From Sediminicola luteus (lineage in GTDB: Bacteria > Bacteroidota > Bacteroidia > Flavobacteriales > Flavobacteriaceae): a stretch of 64,000 bases of DNA. Position 1 is the first letter of the stretch, and each line of letters opens with the position of its first letter. A model generated the notes under the pieces. The model was not told where the DNA came from. It did no database searches and was given only the letters and a program-made list of their open reading frames with translations. Made by a program: the position numbers and the translations under genes. Below, piece by piece: positions 9,405 through 19,049 of the stretch. The stretch spans positions 1-64,000 of the forward strand of contig NZ_NBWU01000008.1 in NCBI RefSeq assembly GCF_002514735.1. The letters run 5' to 3'.

Positions 9405-9971
9405 TTGGATTCACGTAAAACCATAGACGCTTGGTTGGTGCAAGAGTATAAAAATGGCCATAAAAAGGCCTTGGGGCTCTTGGTCAAATATTGGCATCCG
9501 AAATTATGTAGGCAGGCCTTGTGGTATGTCAAGGATTTACATTTGGCAGAAGATGTGGTTCAAGAAGCTTGGCAGGTAATCATTAATCAAATAATACGCT
9601 TACGGGATCCCCACCAATTCGGAAGTTGGGCCTATACCATTGTAACCAATAAGGCTAAAGATGCCTTACGTTTACAGCAAAAGGAACGGGTGAAAATGAC
9701 GGCCTATTGGAAATCGGAACCCGGAATCGGAATGGAGGCAGAAGGGGATAGCAAGACCATTAAGCTCCAATGGATATTGAAGGCCATAAAGACCTTGCCT
9801 TTGGAGCAACAAGAGGTGTTGAACCTGTTTTATCTCGATGCCTACCACATTAAAGAAATAGCACAGATAACCGGGGTAACGGAACCCACGGTAAAGACCC
9901 GACTGTTTCGGGGCAGGGAAAAAATCAAAGAACTTTTAAAATCTAGGAAACATGAGCAAGGAAATGGATAA
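9405..9971 (+). CDS. ECF-type RNA polymerase sigma factor
   Basis: 188-aa sigma-70 family factor. Region 2 is seen at about residues 20-85 (HLAEDVVQEAWQVI, then FGSWAYTIVTNKAKDALR). Region 4 is at about 125-180 (LPLEQQEVLNLFYLDAYHIKEI, then VTEPTVKTRLFRGREKI, the recognition helix). The assigned start is TTG at 9405 since the frame has no ATG before region 2. It overlaps by 20 bp the gene for a small two-TM protein, which is probably its membrane-bound regulator or partner. Promoter targets are not visible. Confidence 0.88.
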   Translation: MDSRKTIDAWLVQEYKNGHKKALGLLVKYWHPKLCRQALWYVKDLHLAEDVVQEAWQVIINQIIRLRDPHQFGSWAYTIVTNKAKDALRLQQKERVKMTAYWKSEPGIGMEAEGDSKTIKLQWILKAIKTLPLEQQEVLNLFYLDAYHIKEIAQITGVTEPTVKTRLFRGREKIKELLKSRKHEQGNG

Positions 9972-10332
9972 AATCGATAAGCTGATCAAAGAAGCTTTGA
10001 GTAAAGAAGAAGCCGCTTTTTATGACGAATTGGAAGAGCAAGGGTTGTTGGCCAAATTAGGGGCCGTTCATAAGGGTAAAATGGGATGGCTGGTTATAAT
10101 GATGAATTTGGTAACCTTGGCAGCTTTTGTGTTCCTGATCTATTGTGGCATTAGGTTTTTCAACAGCGATCAAACCAACGAGATTATCCGTTGGGGCAGT
10201 GGGGCTTTTTTATGTATGATGTTAATGAGTATGATGAAGCTGTATATCTGGCTTCAAATGGATAAAAACGATATCATTCGGGAGTTGAAACGATTGGAAT
10301 TGCAGCTGGCCGCCATGGCCCATAAAAAGTGA
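9952..10332 (+). CDS. DUF6768 family membrane protein, sigma-factor partner
   Basis: 126-aa protein: an acidic/basic N-terminal helix (about residues 1-45, MDKIDKLIKEALSKEEAAFY), two TM helices (about 46-70 and 80-100) and a C-terminal coiled-coil-like helix (IIRELKRLELQLAAMA). The ATG lies inside the sigma-factor gene, so the two are translationally coupled. The position and the N-terminal cytoplasmic helix suggest an anti-sigma-like role, but there is no zinc-binding HxxxCxxC motif, so this stays inference. It resembles DUF6768. Confidence 0.75.
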   Translation: MSKEMDKIDKLIKEALSKEEAAFYDELEEQGLLAKLGAVHKGKMGWLVIMMNLVTLAAFVFLIYCGIRFFNSDQTNEIIRWGSGAFLCMMLMSMMKLYIWLQMDKNDIIRELKRLELQLAAMAHKK

Positions 10333-10521
10333 ACCGGGCAAGATTAATGCTTGGGTTTCGGTTTGGGGTAGGTACGATTAAAAATAGTACCAACAGCTAG
10401 TCTTTGTTCTTTTGGTCTGAGGCCATCAAGTTACGGATGACCGTGAATGGATGTTGATGTGCCTCTAAAAATATTTTGTAATTTGCGCCTTCTTAGGGAT
10501 GATTTCTCTCCTACGCTGAAT

Positions 10522-10537
10522 TTCCGAGCTCTCGGAA
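10522..10537 (+). other. Hairpin in the rocD leader region
   Basis: TTCCGAGCTCTCGGAA forms a perfect 7-bp stem with a 2-nt loop, 54 bp upstream of rocD. It has no T-tract and matches no riboswitch I know. The 258-bp gap around it (10333-10590) otherwise holds a TGTAATTTG sequence resembling an imperfect -7 box at about 10478-10486. Confidence 0.35.
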
Positions 10538-10590
10538 GGATAAAGGTACAGCAGGAATAGTAGTTTTATTCACATTAACTTTTATTTAGA

Positions 10591-11835
10591 ATGGCAGTTT
10601 TAGAACATTTGACATCGCAAGATGCCATGGCTTTGGAGAATCGGTATGGTGCCCACAATTATCACCCCTTACCTGTGGTTTTGAGCAAAGGAGAAGGCGT
10701 ATATGTATGGGACGCCGAAGGTAAACAGTATTACGATTTCCTTTCGGCCTATTCGGCGGTAAACCAAGGGCATTGTCATCCCAAGATCGTTGGGGCCCTT
10801 ACCGAACAGGCCCAAAAATTGACCTTGACCTCAAGGGCTTTTTACAACGATATGTTGGGGCGTTACGAAAAATACGCTACCGAGACCTTTGGTTTCGATA
10901 AGCTTTTACCCATGAATACCGGGGCCGAAGCCGTAGAAACCGCTTTGAAGCTTTGTAGAAAATGGGCTTATGAGAAAAAGGGTATAGCCGAAAATGAGGC
11001 ACAAATCGTGGTTTGTACCAATAACTTTCACGGGCGTACCACTACCATCGTTTCTTTTAGTAACGACCCTGTGGCCCGCAAGAATTTTGGTCCATTTACC
11101 AATGGCTTTATAAAAATCGAGTACAATGACTTAGAGGCTTTGGAAAAGGCCCTGGAAAGCGATAAAAATATTGCTGGTTTCTTGGTGGAACCTATTCAAG
11201 GTGAAGCTGGGGTGTACGTACCTTCAGAAGGTTACCTAAAAGGCGCCAAAGCCTTGTGTGAAAAACACAATGTGCTGTTTATTGCCGACGAGGTACAGAC
11301 CGGGGTGGCCCGTACGGGACAACTTTTGGCCGTGGATCACGAAGATGTAAAACCCGATATTCTTATTTTGGGCAAGGCCTTAAGTGGTGGGGTATATCCG
11401 GTTTCCGCCGTTTTGGCCAACGACCCAATTATGGAGGTGATCAAGCCCGGAAACCATGGTAGTACCTTTGGGGGTAACCCTATTGCTGCGGCTGTGGCCA
11501 TGGCCGCCCTTGAAGTCGTGAAAGAAGAAGGTCTGGCCGAAAATGCCGAACGTTTGGGGCAATTGTTCCGTTCAGAAATGGACAAGTACATCGCTACCAG
11601 CGCTATCGTAAAATTGGTGCGTGGTAAAGGTTTGTTGAATGCCATCGTTATCGATGATACCGAAGAAAGTGAGACCGCCTGGAATATCTGTGTGGCCTTA
11701 AAGGAAAATGGTCTTTTGGCCAAACCGACCCATGGCAATATCATTCGTTTTGCACCGCCTTTGGTAATGGACGAGACGCAGTTGATGGATTGCGTTAGAA
11801 TAATTACCGAGACCTTACAAGGTTTTGAGCGGTAA
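10591..11835 (+). CDS. rocD: Ornithine--oxo-acid aminotransferase
   Basis: PLP-dependent class III aminotransferase of 414 aa, the usual size for ornithine delta-aminotransferase. It converts ornithine and 2-oxoglutarate to glutamate semialdehyde and glutamate in the arginine/proline route. Family landmarks: the N-terminal [34 protein letters not shown] (phosphate-binding), [19 protein letters not shown] with the cofactor Asp, and the Schiff-base Lys in [12 protein letters not shown]. The substrate-defining residues match rocD better than acetylornithine aminotransferase. It is a monocistronic unit followed by a terminator hairpin that reaches into the convergent ThuA gene. Confidence 0.94.
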   Translation: MAVLEHLTSQDAMALENRYGAHNYHPLPVVLSKGEGVYVWDAEGKQYYDFLSAYSAVNQGHCHPKIVGALTEQAQKLTLTSRAFYNDMLGRYEKYATETFGFDKLLPMNTGAEAVETALKLCRKWAYEKKGIAENEAQIVVCTNNFHGRTTTIVSFSNDPVARKNFGPFTNGFIKIEYNDLEALEKALESDKNIAGFLVEPIQGEAGVYVPSEGYLKGAKALCEKHNVLFIADEVQTGVARTGQLLAVDHEDVKPDILILGKALSGGVYPVSAVLANDPIMEVIKPGNHGSTFGGNPIAAAVAMAALEVVKEEGLAENAERLGQLFRSEMDKYIATSAIVKLVRGKGLLNAIVIDDTEESETAWNICVALKENGLLAKPTHGNIIRFAPPLVMDETQLMDCVRIITETLQGFER

Positions 11836-11862
11836 TTGTTATACAGTAACTAAAGTCAAAAT

Positions 11863-11893
11863 GCCACTGAGGATTATTCTTTGGTGGCTTTTT
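11863..11893 (+). terminator. Intrinsic terminator of rocD
   Basis: GCCAC and GTGGC form a stem around a 16-nt loop, followed by TTTTT. The hairpin overlaps the last codons of the convergent ThuA gene, an economical arrangement. Confidence 0.55.
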
Positions 11894-12908
11894 GTTTTAA
11901 AGGCATAATCGGCGACTTCAAATCCTGTAAATCTTCCGGTTTAATCCCTTTTTTGTATCCGTCAAAGCTAAATTTAGATGGGGTGTAGGGCCCTACAAAA
12001 TCGATATTCAGGTTGGGCTTGATCGCTTTTTCCATACCCAAGGCCCAAAAGTGGGCGTTGATCAACAACCTTCTAAAGTCGTCGTTTAAGATATCTTCCG
12101 AGGCCCCATGGGTGGTGGTAAATACTTTTCCCTTGGCGCCATTGTCCATCGAATAGGTACGGGTCCAGACTACGGGCATTTCCCTTTTGCTGGTATCTTT
12201 GGGCGACTCGGGGGTCATGCCATTAAGGATGCGGCCAAGGGCCAAAACTTCGAGGTCCGGACCAATAGGCCAGGCCCTATACCCACCGCACTGTACCCAG
12301 GGTTGGGTAACCCCACTTAAAATAGGATGTGCTTTTTGGGACTCCTCTAGGATCAAAAGTGACGATTGTTCGTGATTTTTACCATAATGCCCTACCCAGG
12401 TTTCTCCGAGTATGCGCTCGCCAAAGCCCCCTTTCCAAGTCGTTTTATCCCCTTTGTATTGGAAATCGTAATGGTTCCAAGTTTGGTTTTCCTTGTTTTT
12501 GAAGGCATGGGTGCTGGTACGTAGCCCGATTACCGGTCCGCCCCGTTCCAAATAATCGTTCAAATGTTGCATTTGCGTATCGGGGAAATCCGCGAAACGC
12601 ACGAACATGACCATAAGGTCGGCTTCTTTTAAGGCCTCGAAGCCGGCTATGTTGGAGCTACCCGGATGTATGTTCCCGTCAGCGTCCAATGCCCAAATCA
12701 CGGTACATTCAAAGCCGTGGTGCTCGGCGAGTATGCGGGCCAAGGCAGGTAAGGTTTCTTCACCCCGGTATTCGTGGTCCGAGGCGATGAAAACTATTTT
12801 TTTACCTAGGCCCGGACCTGTGGAGCCCTTATAGGTTATACTATGTTTGTTCTGGGCGTTTCCTAGGGTAAAGCCCAATATCGTAATGAGTAATACTAAG
12901 TTTTTCAA
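11874..12908 (-). CDS. ThuA domain-containing exported protein
   Basis: 344-aa protein with signal peptide MKNLVLLITILGFTLGNAQ and a ThuA-like (class I glutamine-amidotransferase fold) domain at about residues 35-280. Visible motifs are KIVFIASDHEYRGEE at the start, the LVMFVRFADFPDTQM strand-loop and GLRTSTHAF, the region where the nucleophile elbow of true amidotransferases lies. ThuA proteins are linked to sugar metabolism (trehalose utilisation) but the reaction is not established. It lies 15 bp downstream of the S66 peptidase gene, so co-transcription is likely. Confidence 0.82.
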   Translation of the reverse strand: MKNLVLLITILGFTLGNAQNKHSITYKGSTGPGLGKKIVFIASDHEYRGEETLPALARILAEHHGFECTVIWALDADGNIHPGSSNIAGFEALKEADLMVMFVRFADFPDTQMQHLNDYLERGGPVIGLRTSTHAFKNKENQTWNHYDFQYKGDKTTWKGGFGERILGETWVGHYGKNHEQSSLLILEESQKAHPILSGVTQPWVQCGGYRAWPIGPDLEVLALGRILNGMTPESPKDTSKREMPVVWTRTYSMDNGAKGKVFTTTHGASEDILNDDFRRLLINAHFWALGMEKAIKPNLNIDFVGPYTPSKFSFDGYKKGIKPEDLQDLKSPIMPLKQKATKE

Positions 12909-12923
12909 GTTATTTCGGTTTGG

Positions 12924-13979
12924 TTAAAGAACTGCTTTTTCAAGTAGGGTTATAAGACCCGTATTTGCATCTAATCGGGCTTGTATTCCAATGGGTAGGG
13001 TCTGGTTGTGTTTTATATGTCCAAAACTGAGTCCGTAGGCTACAGGGATACCCATGGGCCCGAGTCTATCGCGTATCACTTCTTTTAGGCTAAACCCATC
13101 GCTGTTTGGCTTTTTGTCACAATCGTTAAAAATGCCTAGAGCTATTCCGGCAGCCTTATGAAAGCTCGGGGTCTGTAGCAATTGTGTAAGCATGCGGTCT
13201 ATACGATAAGGAGCCTCACCCACATCTTCTAATAAAACGATGGCATTGGTAAAGTCGATTTCGTATGGGGTGCCGATCATGGCGTTGATCAAGGTGAGAC
13301 TACCACCCACAAGTTTTCCGGTGGCTTGCCCACCAGTAACCGTATAGGGTGTATAGGCTTCCGGTAGCTCTTTCTCATTCTCGGGGATCTCGAATTCGGC
13401 ATTGTCCAAAGTCAATGGAGCCGTCGGTTCAAAAAGTGTTTTCTCTACCCATTTTAAACTAAAAGGGTCGTCAATGGTACTGCCCACCGGACCGTGGAAA
13501 CCTATGAGGCCTGTTTTTTGGTGTATCCCATTCAACAAGGCGGTTACATCGCTAAAACCCAGTAAGATCTTAGGTAATAGTTTTATCTGGTCAAAATCGA
13601 TTAGCGGAAGAATACGAGTACAGCCATAGCCACCACGGGCGCACAAAATAGCATCGATATCGGGGTTGGCGAACATTTCGTTTAAGTCGGTAGCTCTTTC
13701 GGTATCGGTATTACTGAAATAGCCCGTTTTATTAAGAATTCTATGTGTATGTACAGGAACCAATCCTAAGTTACGGAGTACTTGGCTCGCACTATCCAAG
13801 ATTTCGGGGGTTATTGCAAAACCAGGGGCTATTAAACCTACCGTATCCCCTTTTCGTAGACGTTTGGGTTTTAGGGAGGGTACACTTTCCAGACTATCAA
13901 ACCCCATAAGGCTAGGTGTTACCATACCTATTGCTCCTGCAGCGATACTTTTTTTAAGGAAATCCCTTCGTTGCCCCAT
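12924..13979 (-). CDS. S66 family LD-carboxypeptidase
   Basis: 351-aa peptidase of the MccF/LdcA type, which cleaves the L,D bond in muropeptides during peptidoglycan recycling. The N-terminus MGQRRDFLKKSIAAGAIGM is a twin-arginine signal (RRDFLK), so the enzyme is probably exported folded by Tat, unlike cytoplasmic E. coli LdcA. GDTVGLIAPGF opens the catalytic domain; ARGGYGCTRILPLID and LGFSDVTALLNGI contain the region of the catalytic Ser; a C-terminal Glu and His complete the triad (GHIKHN). It is followed closely by the ThuA gene. Confidence 0.88.
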   Translation of the reverse strand: MGQRRDFLKKSIAAGAIGMVTPSLMGFDSLESVPSLKPKRLRKGDTVGLIAPGFAITPEILDSASQVLRNLGLVPVHTHRILNKTGYFSNTDTERATDLNEMFANPDIDAILCARGGYGCTRILPLIDFDQIKLLPKILLGFSDVTALLNGIHQKTGLIGFHGPVGSTIDDPFSLKWVEKTLFEPTAPLTLDNAEFEIPENEKELPEAYTPYTVTGGQATGKLVGGSLTLINAMIGTPYEIDFTNAIVLLEDVGEAPYRIDRMLTQLLQTPSFHKAAGIALGIFNDCDKKPNSDGFSLKEVIRDRLGPMGIPVAYGLSFGHIKHNQTLPIGIQARLDANTGLITLLEKAVL

Positions 13980-14008
13980 TTTCGGTTTTGGGCATGAAGA
14001 TACGTAAA

Positions 14009-15295
14009 TCAGGGTATACTATTGCCTTGGCGGGCCGTACGTTTTAATTGCCGTTGTATTTTACGAATGGCCGATTCAATGCTTTTTTCAGGTTCAATTA
14101 TATTGTACTCACCCCAAAATTGTGGATCGGAAAAACCAATGGCTTCGTCGCTAAGGATAATGGATTGTTTTAAACGGTCTTTCGCCTTCGGAATTTCGCC
14201 ACTGGTGTTTGGTCGCCAGTCGGTAATGGCCATTTCGGCATTCATACGATAGGGCGAGCTAAAGAGTTTGTTGTCCCATTTTACACGGAATTCGAGTACC
14301 ACGTTACTATACCCGTAATACCATCTGCCGGCTTTTTCCCTATAATCTACACGGTAGGCCACATCGGTAGGCCAAACCTTAACATCTCTGGGCTTTTTAC
14401 GGACGAATAAAGCCGCAGCCCGGTTTTTGTCGGTAATATTCAATGCATAAACCGCAGAGGTTAGAATCTTTTTTTCGGCATCTATATACAAAGTACCTCG
14501 GTACAAGGGGTCGCTGACCTCGGGTTTTTGATTAAAATCGATTATGTATATCAGTTTATTGTTTATTTGGGTAGACCCTTTAAAACTGAAATCATAGTAA
14601 TCTAAACTACCCTCTGAGAAGACATAATCTGGGTATTTTACTAAATCCACGAATAGGGTATTAAAGGGCCCACCCTGTAGTTTAAGAGCAAGGGTGTCTA
14701 ATTTGGTGTAGTCTGTACTCTTACGGGCTTTGTACAATTCTATTTTATCTTTTCGAATACTACCATAGGGGGCTTTGTGTATGTTTACCACGGCCTCGGA
14801 TAACGAAACGTTCTTTTTCCTTTTTTTTATGGTTTCTCGATAAAAGGCGGTCATTACCGTTTGCTGGGAAAAATAATTCTCCCCTCTTTTTTTAAGGGCT
14901 TCCTCAAAAAGCCCACGGGCATCTTTAGGGGCACTTATATTCACACCTGATAGCTCTGTAATGGAAACGTTCAAAGCAATTTTACCGTTTTCCCGGTCTA
15001 AACTCGATAGGGGAATGTTCTCATTGGTATAGCCCAAAAAAGAAACGGTAATACTTCCATTTTCAGAAGAAGTTGGGACCTTTAATAAATACTCGCCTTC
15101 GGTATTGGTAATGGTGCTTACGTTGGTGCCATCTAGGCTTAAAGTGGCAAATACCAAGGCTTTTTTCGTTTTTTGGTCGGTAACCTTACCACTGAATTGT
15201 ATAAATTCGGTGTTTTGCGACCAACCCAATCCGGCGGCAAGAATAATCAGTAGGTAAACCAAGTGTTTTTTTAGGATAGGAATTATAGTTGCCAT
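14009..15295 (-). CDS. Carboxypeptidase-like regulatory domain protein, exported
   Basis: 428-aa protein with an N-terminal signal sequence (LVYLLIILAAGLGWSQ), a CarboxypepD_reg-like beta-sandwich at about residues 33-115 (FSGKVTDQKTKKALVFATLS, NTEGEYLLKVP, VSFLGYTNE) and a C-terminal region at 130-400 with many predicted strands. It lacks the plug and barrel of a TonB receptor. It resembles flavobacterial proteins in which this domain precedes a DUF5686-like segment but is about half the length of DUF5686 proteins. Envelope location is likely; function unknown. Single-gene unit on the minus strand. Confidence 0.75.
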   Translation of the reverse strand: MATIIPILKKHLVYLLIILAAGLGWSQNTEFIQFSGKVTDQKTKKALVFATLSLDGTNVSTITNTEGEYLLKVPTSSENGSITVSFLGYTNENIPLSSLDRENGKIALNVSITELSGVNISAPKDARGLFEEALKKRGENYFSQQTVMTAFYRETIKKRKKNVSLSEAVVNIHKAPYGSIRKDKIELYKARKSTDYTKLDTLALKLQGGPFNTLFVDLVKYPDYVFSEGSLDYYDFSFKGSTQINNKLIYIIDFNQKPEVSDPLYRGTLYIDAEKKILTSAVYALNITDKNRAAALFVRKKPRDVKVWPTDVAYRVDYREKAGRWYYGYSNVVLEFRVKWDNKLFSSPYRMNAEMAITDWRPNTSGEIPKAKDRLKQSIILSDEAIGFSDPQFWGEYNIIEPEKSIESAIRKIQRQLKRTARQGNSIP

Positions 15296-15830
15296 GGCCT
15301 TTCTCTTTTAGTCTAATTTAATGAAAACGTAACGTTTCCCCAAAAATGAGTAGGCCAGGGGCTGTTTTCCTTACATCCTTTAAGGGTATAGGAAGTTTTT
15401 CGTTTTATACTTGCTGCTTTTCAGTGAATTGGTATGACACCAAAAGAGTGATGTTTAAGCAAGTTAAGCTATTGTTCCTTATGCCATGGGGGTTCCTTTC
15501 AAGTGTAGGGTGAACTCTCGTTTTGTATTCAATCGCTGTAATCAGAAACTAAAACAGGTTCTAAAGCTGCTGTGATTTTTATTAATATTATATTTCAAGG
15601 CCATACAAACTTCATGGTTTATTGGGATAGTATCTTTTTCCTTTTCTGGGAACATGATTCAAAATACTGCGTTAAAATCGGTTATAGCTTACCATTTAAT
15701 ACATTTTAAATCGGGTAATATTGAGTTCAATCTGTTATTGTTCTTAATGAACTTGTTTACAATAATTACCAAAGCGTAAAAATTATAAATGAGTTCATAT
15801 AGAATATAGAACTTTTATATTTTTGTCTTA
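15296..15830. other. 535-bp AT-rich intergenic region
   Basis: Divergent spacer between the CarboxypepD_reg gene and the GT2 gene. I see no open frame of note, no RNA gene and no clear repeat. Its 3' end carries a -7 promoter box for the GT2 gene (listed separately). Confidence 0.5.
15818..15825 (+). promoter_or_regulatory. TAnnTTTG -7 element before the GT2 gene
   Basis: TATTTTTG ends 5 nt before ATG 15831, predicting a leaderless or near-leaderless transcript. No TTG at the right distance upstream. Confidence 0.45.
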
Positions 15831-16664
15831 ATGGATTCATCAAAAATTGTGGCCCCAAAAGTTTCTGTGATCATTAGCACGTATAATGCGGAAGCTTGGC
15901 TGCAAAAAGTACTGTATGGCTATAACTGCCAAATTTTTCGCGATTTTGAAGTGGTTATAGCAGACGATGGATCTGGGCCTAAAACCAAGGCATTGTTACA
16001 ACAGCTACAACAAGAGGTTTTTTATCCCATTGTACATGTTTGGCAAGAAGATGAAGGGTTTCAAAAATCGAGGATACTGAATAAAGCGGTTTTGGCCTGT
16101 AATGCACCCTATATAATTATGAGCGATGGCGACTGTATTCCGCGTAACGATTTTGTAGGGGTACACCATGAGCATAAGAAACCCGGCTATTTTATTTCTG
16201 GTGGCTATTATATGCTTACTATGGGGGTTTCGCAAGAGATTACCCAGGCTGATATTGAGGCACAACGGTGTTTTAATGTGGCGTGGTTAAGGGAAAGGGG
16301 TATGCCCAAGTCTTTTAAAGATAGAAAGTTGACCTCGAAAGGTTTTGCCTCTACATTGTTAAATAGTGTTACCCCAACCAATGCGAGTTGGAATGGACAT
16401 AATGCCTCGGGTTGGAAGACAGATATCCTTAAAATAAATGGCTTTGACGAACGTATGCAGTATGGCGGTCAAGATCGTGAACTGGGCGAAAGGCTGTTCA
16501 ATTTAGGATTGAAATCGAAGCAGTTGAGATATACTGCGGTCGTTATTCATTTAGATCATAAAAGAGGCTATAAAACGCCAGAGTCGATCGCTAAAAATAA
16601 AGCGATACGAAAAGAAACGCGGAACCAGAAAAAGGTTTGGACCGATTTCGGCATCTCCAAATAA
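15831..16664 (+). CDS. Glycosyltransferase family 2 with Glyco_transf_7C-like tail
   Basis: 277-aa cytoplasmic glycosyltransferase. The GT-A fold begins with VSVIISTYNAEAWLQKVL; ADDGSG and the metal-binding DGDC (residues about 99-102, in IIMSDGDCIPRNDF) follow. The C-terminal part, GWKTDILKINGFDERM with GGQDRELGERL, is typical of the galactosyltransferase C-terminal (7C) domain. It probably adds a hexose or hexosamine to a surface glycan. It stands alone, not in a polysaccharide cluster. A short -7 promoter box precedes it and a bidirectional terminator follows it. Confidence 0.88.
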   Translation: MDSSKIVAPKVSVIISTYNAEAWLQKVLYGYNCQIFRDFEVVIADDGSGPKTKALLQQLQQEVFYPIVHVWQEDEGFQKSRILNKAVLACNAPYIIMSDGDCIPRNDFVGVHHEHKKPGYFISGGYYMLTMGVSQEITQADIEAQRCFNVAWLRERGMPKSFKDRKLTSKGFASTLLNSVTPTNASWNGHNASGWKTDILKINGFDERMQYGGQDRELGERLFNLGLKSKQLRYTAVVIHLDHKRGYKTPESIAKNKAIRKETRNQKKVWTDFGISK

Positions 16665-16700
16665 GGGAGTAACCTTGGTTTTACCTCAAATTTCGCATTT

Positions 16701-16746
16701 AAAAAAGCCCTCGTGTATAAAGAACTATACATGAGGGCTTTTTTAG
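16701..16746. terminator. Bidirectional intrinsic terminator between GT2 gene and thrC
   Basis: AAAAAAGCCCTC and GAGGGCTTTTTT enclose a further paired GTATA/TATAC region, giving a long stem flanked by an A-tract and a T-tract. It can end transcription of both convergent units. Confidence 0.85.
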
Positions 16747-16782
16747 TTTAAGGGATGCCGATTTATGTTAAGTTGTGAAACC

Positions 16783-18075
16783 TTAGCCCATTAAAAAAAC
16801 CTTTAAATCGGCATAACTAGCTATCTTGATGAATTCTTTTTGCTTATCCATCAGCGTTTTGATGTTTTCGGGAAGGGCAATCTCAAAATCGAATACGCTT
16901 TCCATAACATCCAGAAATTTAATGGGATGCGCGGTCTCTAGGAAAATACCGAGTTTGTCCGGATGGTCTTCCATATACTTTTTTAACCCTAAATACCCAA
17001 CGGCACCGTGAGGATCCATGGTGTAACCTGTACGCTTTTGTACATCGGCCATGGCTTCTCGGGTAGCATCGTCGGAAAAGGAAGATGAAGATAAATGCCC
17101 TTTTAGGCGGTCGAAATCATTACCATATATCTTTCGGATACGGATAAAGTTACTGGGGTCGCCCACATCCATGGCATTCGAGATAGTAGCAACCGATGGT
17201 TTAGGTTCGTATTGGCCTGTAGCCATAAAATCAGGGACCACTTGGTTGGCGTTGGTTGCAGCCACAAAATGGTGTACCGGCATACCCAATCGGTGGGCCA
17301 TCATTCCGGCACAGATATTACCAAAGTTTCCGCTAGGCACAGAAAAAACCAATTCCTTGCCTAAGGCTTTGGTTTGTTTGTACGCCAATAAAAAGTAGAA
17401 CATTTGGGGCAGCCAACGGGCCACATTTATCGAATTGGCCGAGGTCAACTGTCTTTTTCCGGTAATGTCGGTATCCAAAAAAGCCGATTTCACCATATCC
17501 TGACAATCATCGAAGGTACCATTGACCTCCAAAGCCGTAATGTTCTGCCCCAACGTGGTCAATTGACGTTCTTGAATATCGCTTACCTTGCCTGAAGGGT
17601 AAAGAATAACCACTTTTACCCCGGGTACGCCTAAGAATCCATTGGCTACGGCACCACCGGTATCGCCCGATGTGGCTACCAAAACCGTAACTTCTTGGTC
17701 TTGGTCTTTTGAAAAGTAGCCTAGGCAACGGGCCATAAAGCGGGCTCCGACATCTTTAAAGGCTAAAGTAGGGCCATGGAACAATTCCAAGGTTGAAAGG
17801 TTGCCATCAACGGGAACTACCGGAAAGTCGAAATCCAACACTTCAGAAACAATTTTTCGAAGTTCAGCTTCCGGAATAGCATCGCCAACAAAGGGCGAAA
17901 TGGCCCGGTAAGCGATTTCTTCGGTTGAAAGGGTCTCTATGTTTTCGAAAAATTCGGGTTCCAGTTGGGGTATTTCCATAGGAAAATACAAGCCTCTATC
18001 CGGGGCTATACCTCGGATTACCGCATCTTTAAAACTGGTGTTGGGCGATTGTCCGTTTAAACTGTAGTACTGCAT
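16783..18075 (-). CDS. thrC: Threonine synthase
   Basis: PLP enzyme of 430 aa converting O-phosphohomoserine to threonine, the last step of the pathway. N-terminus MQYYSLNGQSPNTSF is typical of the class with an N-terminal extension. The PLP-binding Lys is in HGPTLAFKDVGARFMAR, and the phosphate-binding loop is SGDTGGAVANGF. FSVPSGNFGNICAGMMA is also diagnostic. Third gene of the thrA-thrB-thrC operon, only 2 bp after thrB. Confidence 0.96.
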   Translation of the reverse strand: MQYYSLNGQSPNTSFKDAVIRGIAPDRGLYFPMEIPQLEPEFFENIETLSTEEIAYRAISPFVGDAIPEAELRKIVSEVLDFDFPVVPVDGNLSTLELFHGPTLAFKDVGARFMARCLGYFSKDQDQEVTVLVATSGDTGGAVANGFLGVPGVKVVILYPSGKVSDIQERQLTTLGQNITALEVNGTFDDCQDMVKSAFLDTDITGKRQLTSANSINVARWLPQMFYFLLAYKQTKALGKELVFSVPSGNFGNICAGMMAHRLGMPVHHFVAATNANQVVPDFMATGQYEPKPSVATISNAMDVGDPSNFIRIRKIYGNDFDRLKGHLSSSSFSDDATREAMADVQKRTGYTMDPHGAVGYLGLKKYMEDHPDKLGIFLETAHPIKFLDVMESVFDFEIALPENIKTLMDKQKEFIKIASYADLKVFLMG

Positions 18076-18077
18076 GT

Positions 18078-19004
18078 TTATAAGATTTTTACCCCACTTG
18101 GGTTTATGGGGCTTCTATGGATATCGAATTCGATACCGGTTTTTGAATAGACTTGATACATGGCCTCGGCCACTTTTTCGGCATTTTCAGTACCTTCGCT
18201 TAGAGCGAAAATAGATGGGCCCGATCCCGAAATACCCGAACCTAAAGCACCCGCCTCTAAAACGGCTTGTTTTACTTCTTGGAACTGCGGGATTAAGATC
18301 GCGCGTAAAGGTTCTACGATATGGTCTTCGAGGCTACGACCGATCAAGGCGTAGTCTTGGGTGTACAGCCCGGCGATCAATCCGCCCAGGTTGCCCCATT
18401 GCTTTATCCCATCTTTAAGCGATATCGATTGTTTGAGAATGTTTCTCGAATCGGCGGTCTTTACCTGTATCTGCGGATGTATGACCGTGGCATGTAATTC
18501 GGCCGGGGCATCTATTTTAATGATATCCAAGGGGTCGTAGGAGCGTACCAAGGTAAAGCCACCATACAGGGCAGGCGCCACATTATCGGCATGGGCGGCA
18601 CCACTGGCCAATTTTTCGCCTTCCATGGCAAAACGTACCAAATCTAGGGTATCGAAAGGGGTACCCAATAGGTGGTTTACGGCCCAAACGGCACCTGCCG
18701 AGCTAGCGGCACTACTGCCAATTCCGCTTCCGGGTTTTATGCGTTTATCGATCTTAATATCGATGCCGTTCTTGAAACCTCCCTTTTCCAACAAGGCCTT
18801 TACGGCTACCCCAGCTACGTTTTTATCGGCTTCCAAGGGTAGGTCTTGTCCCAGTATTTCCGTAATCCGAACCTCTCCGGAATTGGTCTTGGTCAGGGTC
18901 ATTTCGTCGCCGACCGTGTCTAAGGCCAATCCCAAAACATCGAAACCACAAGATACATTGGCCACCGTTGCCGGACAGAATACTTTTATGCTATCGCTTG
19001 CCAT
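18078..19004 (-). CDS. thrB: Homoserine kinase
   Basis: GHMP-family kinase of 308 aa that phosphorylates homoserine. The family ATP loop PGSGIGSSAASSAGAVWA is seen at about residues 92-109, motif 1 (FCPATVANVSCGFDVLGLAL) at the N-terminus and motif 3 (GSGISGSGPSIFAL) near the C-terminus. Second gene of the operon: 45 bp after thrA and 2 bp before thrC. Confidence 0.95.
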   Translation of the reverse strand: MASDSIKVFCPATVANVSCGFDVLGLALDTVGDEMTLTKTNSGEVRITEILGQDLPLEADKNVAGVAVKALLEKGGFKNGIDIKIDKRIKPGSGIGSSAASSAGAVWAVNHLLGTPFDTLDLVRFAMEGEKLASGAAHADNVAPALYGGFTLVRSYDPLDIIKIDAPAELHATVIHPQIQVKTADSRNILKQSISLKDGIKQWGNLGGLIAGLYTQDYALIGRSLEDHIVEPLRAILIPQFQEVKQAVLEAGALGSGISGSGPSIFALSEGTENAEKVAEAMYQVYSKTGIEFDIHRSPINPSGVKIL

Positions 19005-19049
19005 AACAGCTGGTTTATTGAGTTAAATAACGGCATTTTTTCCATGGCA

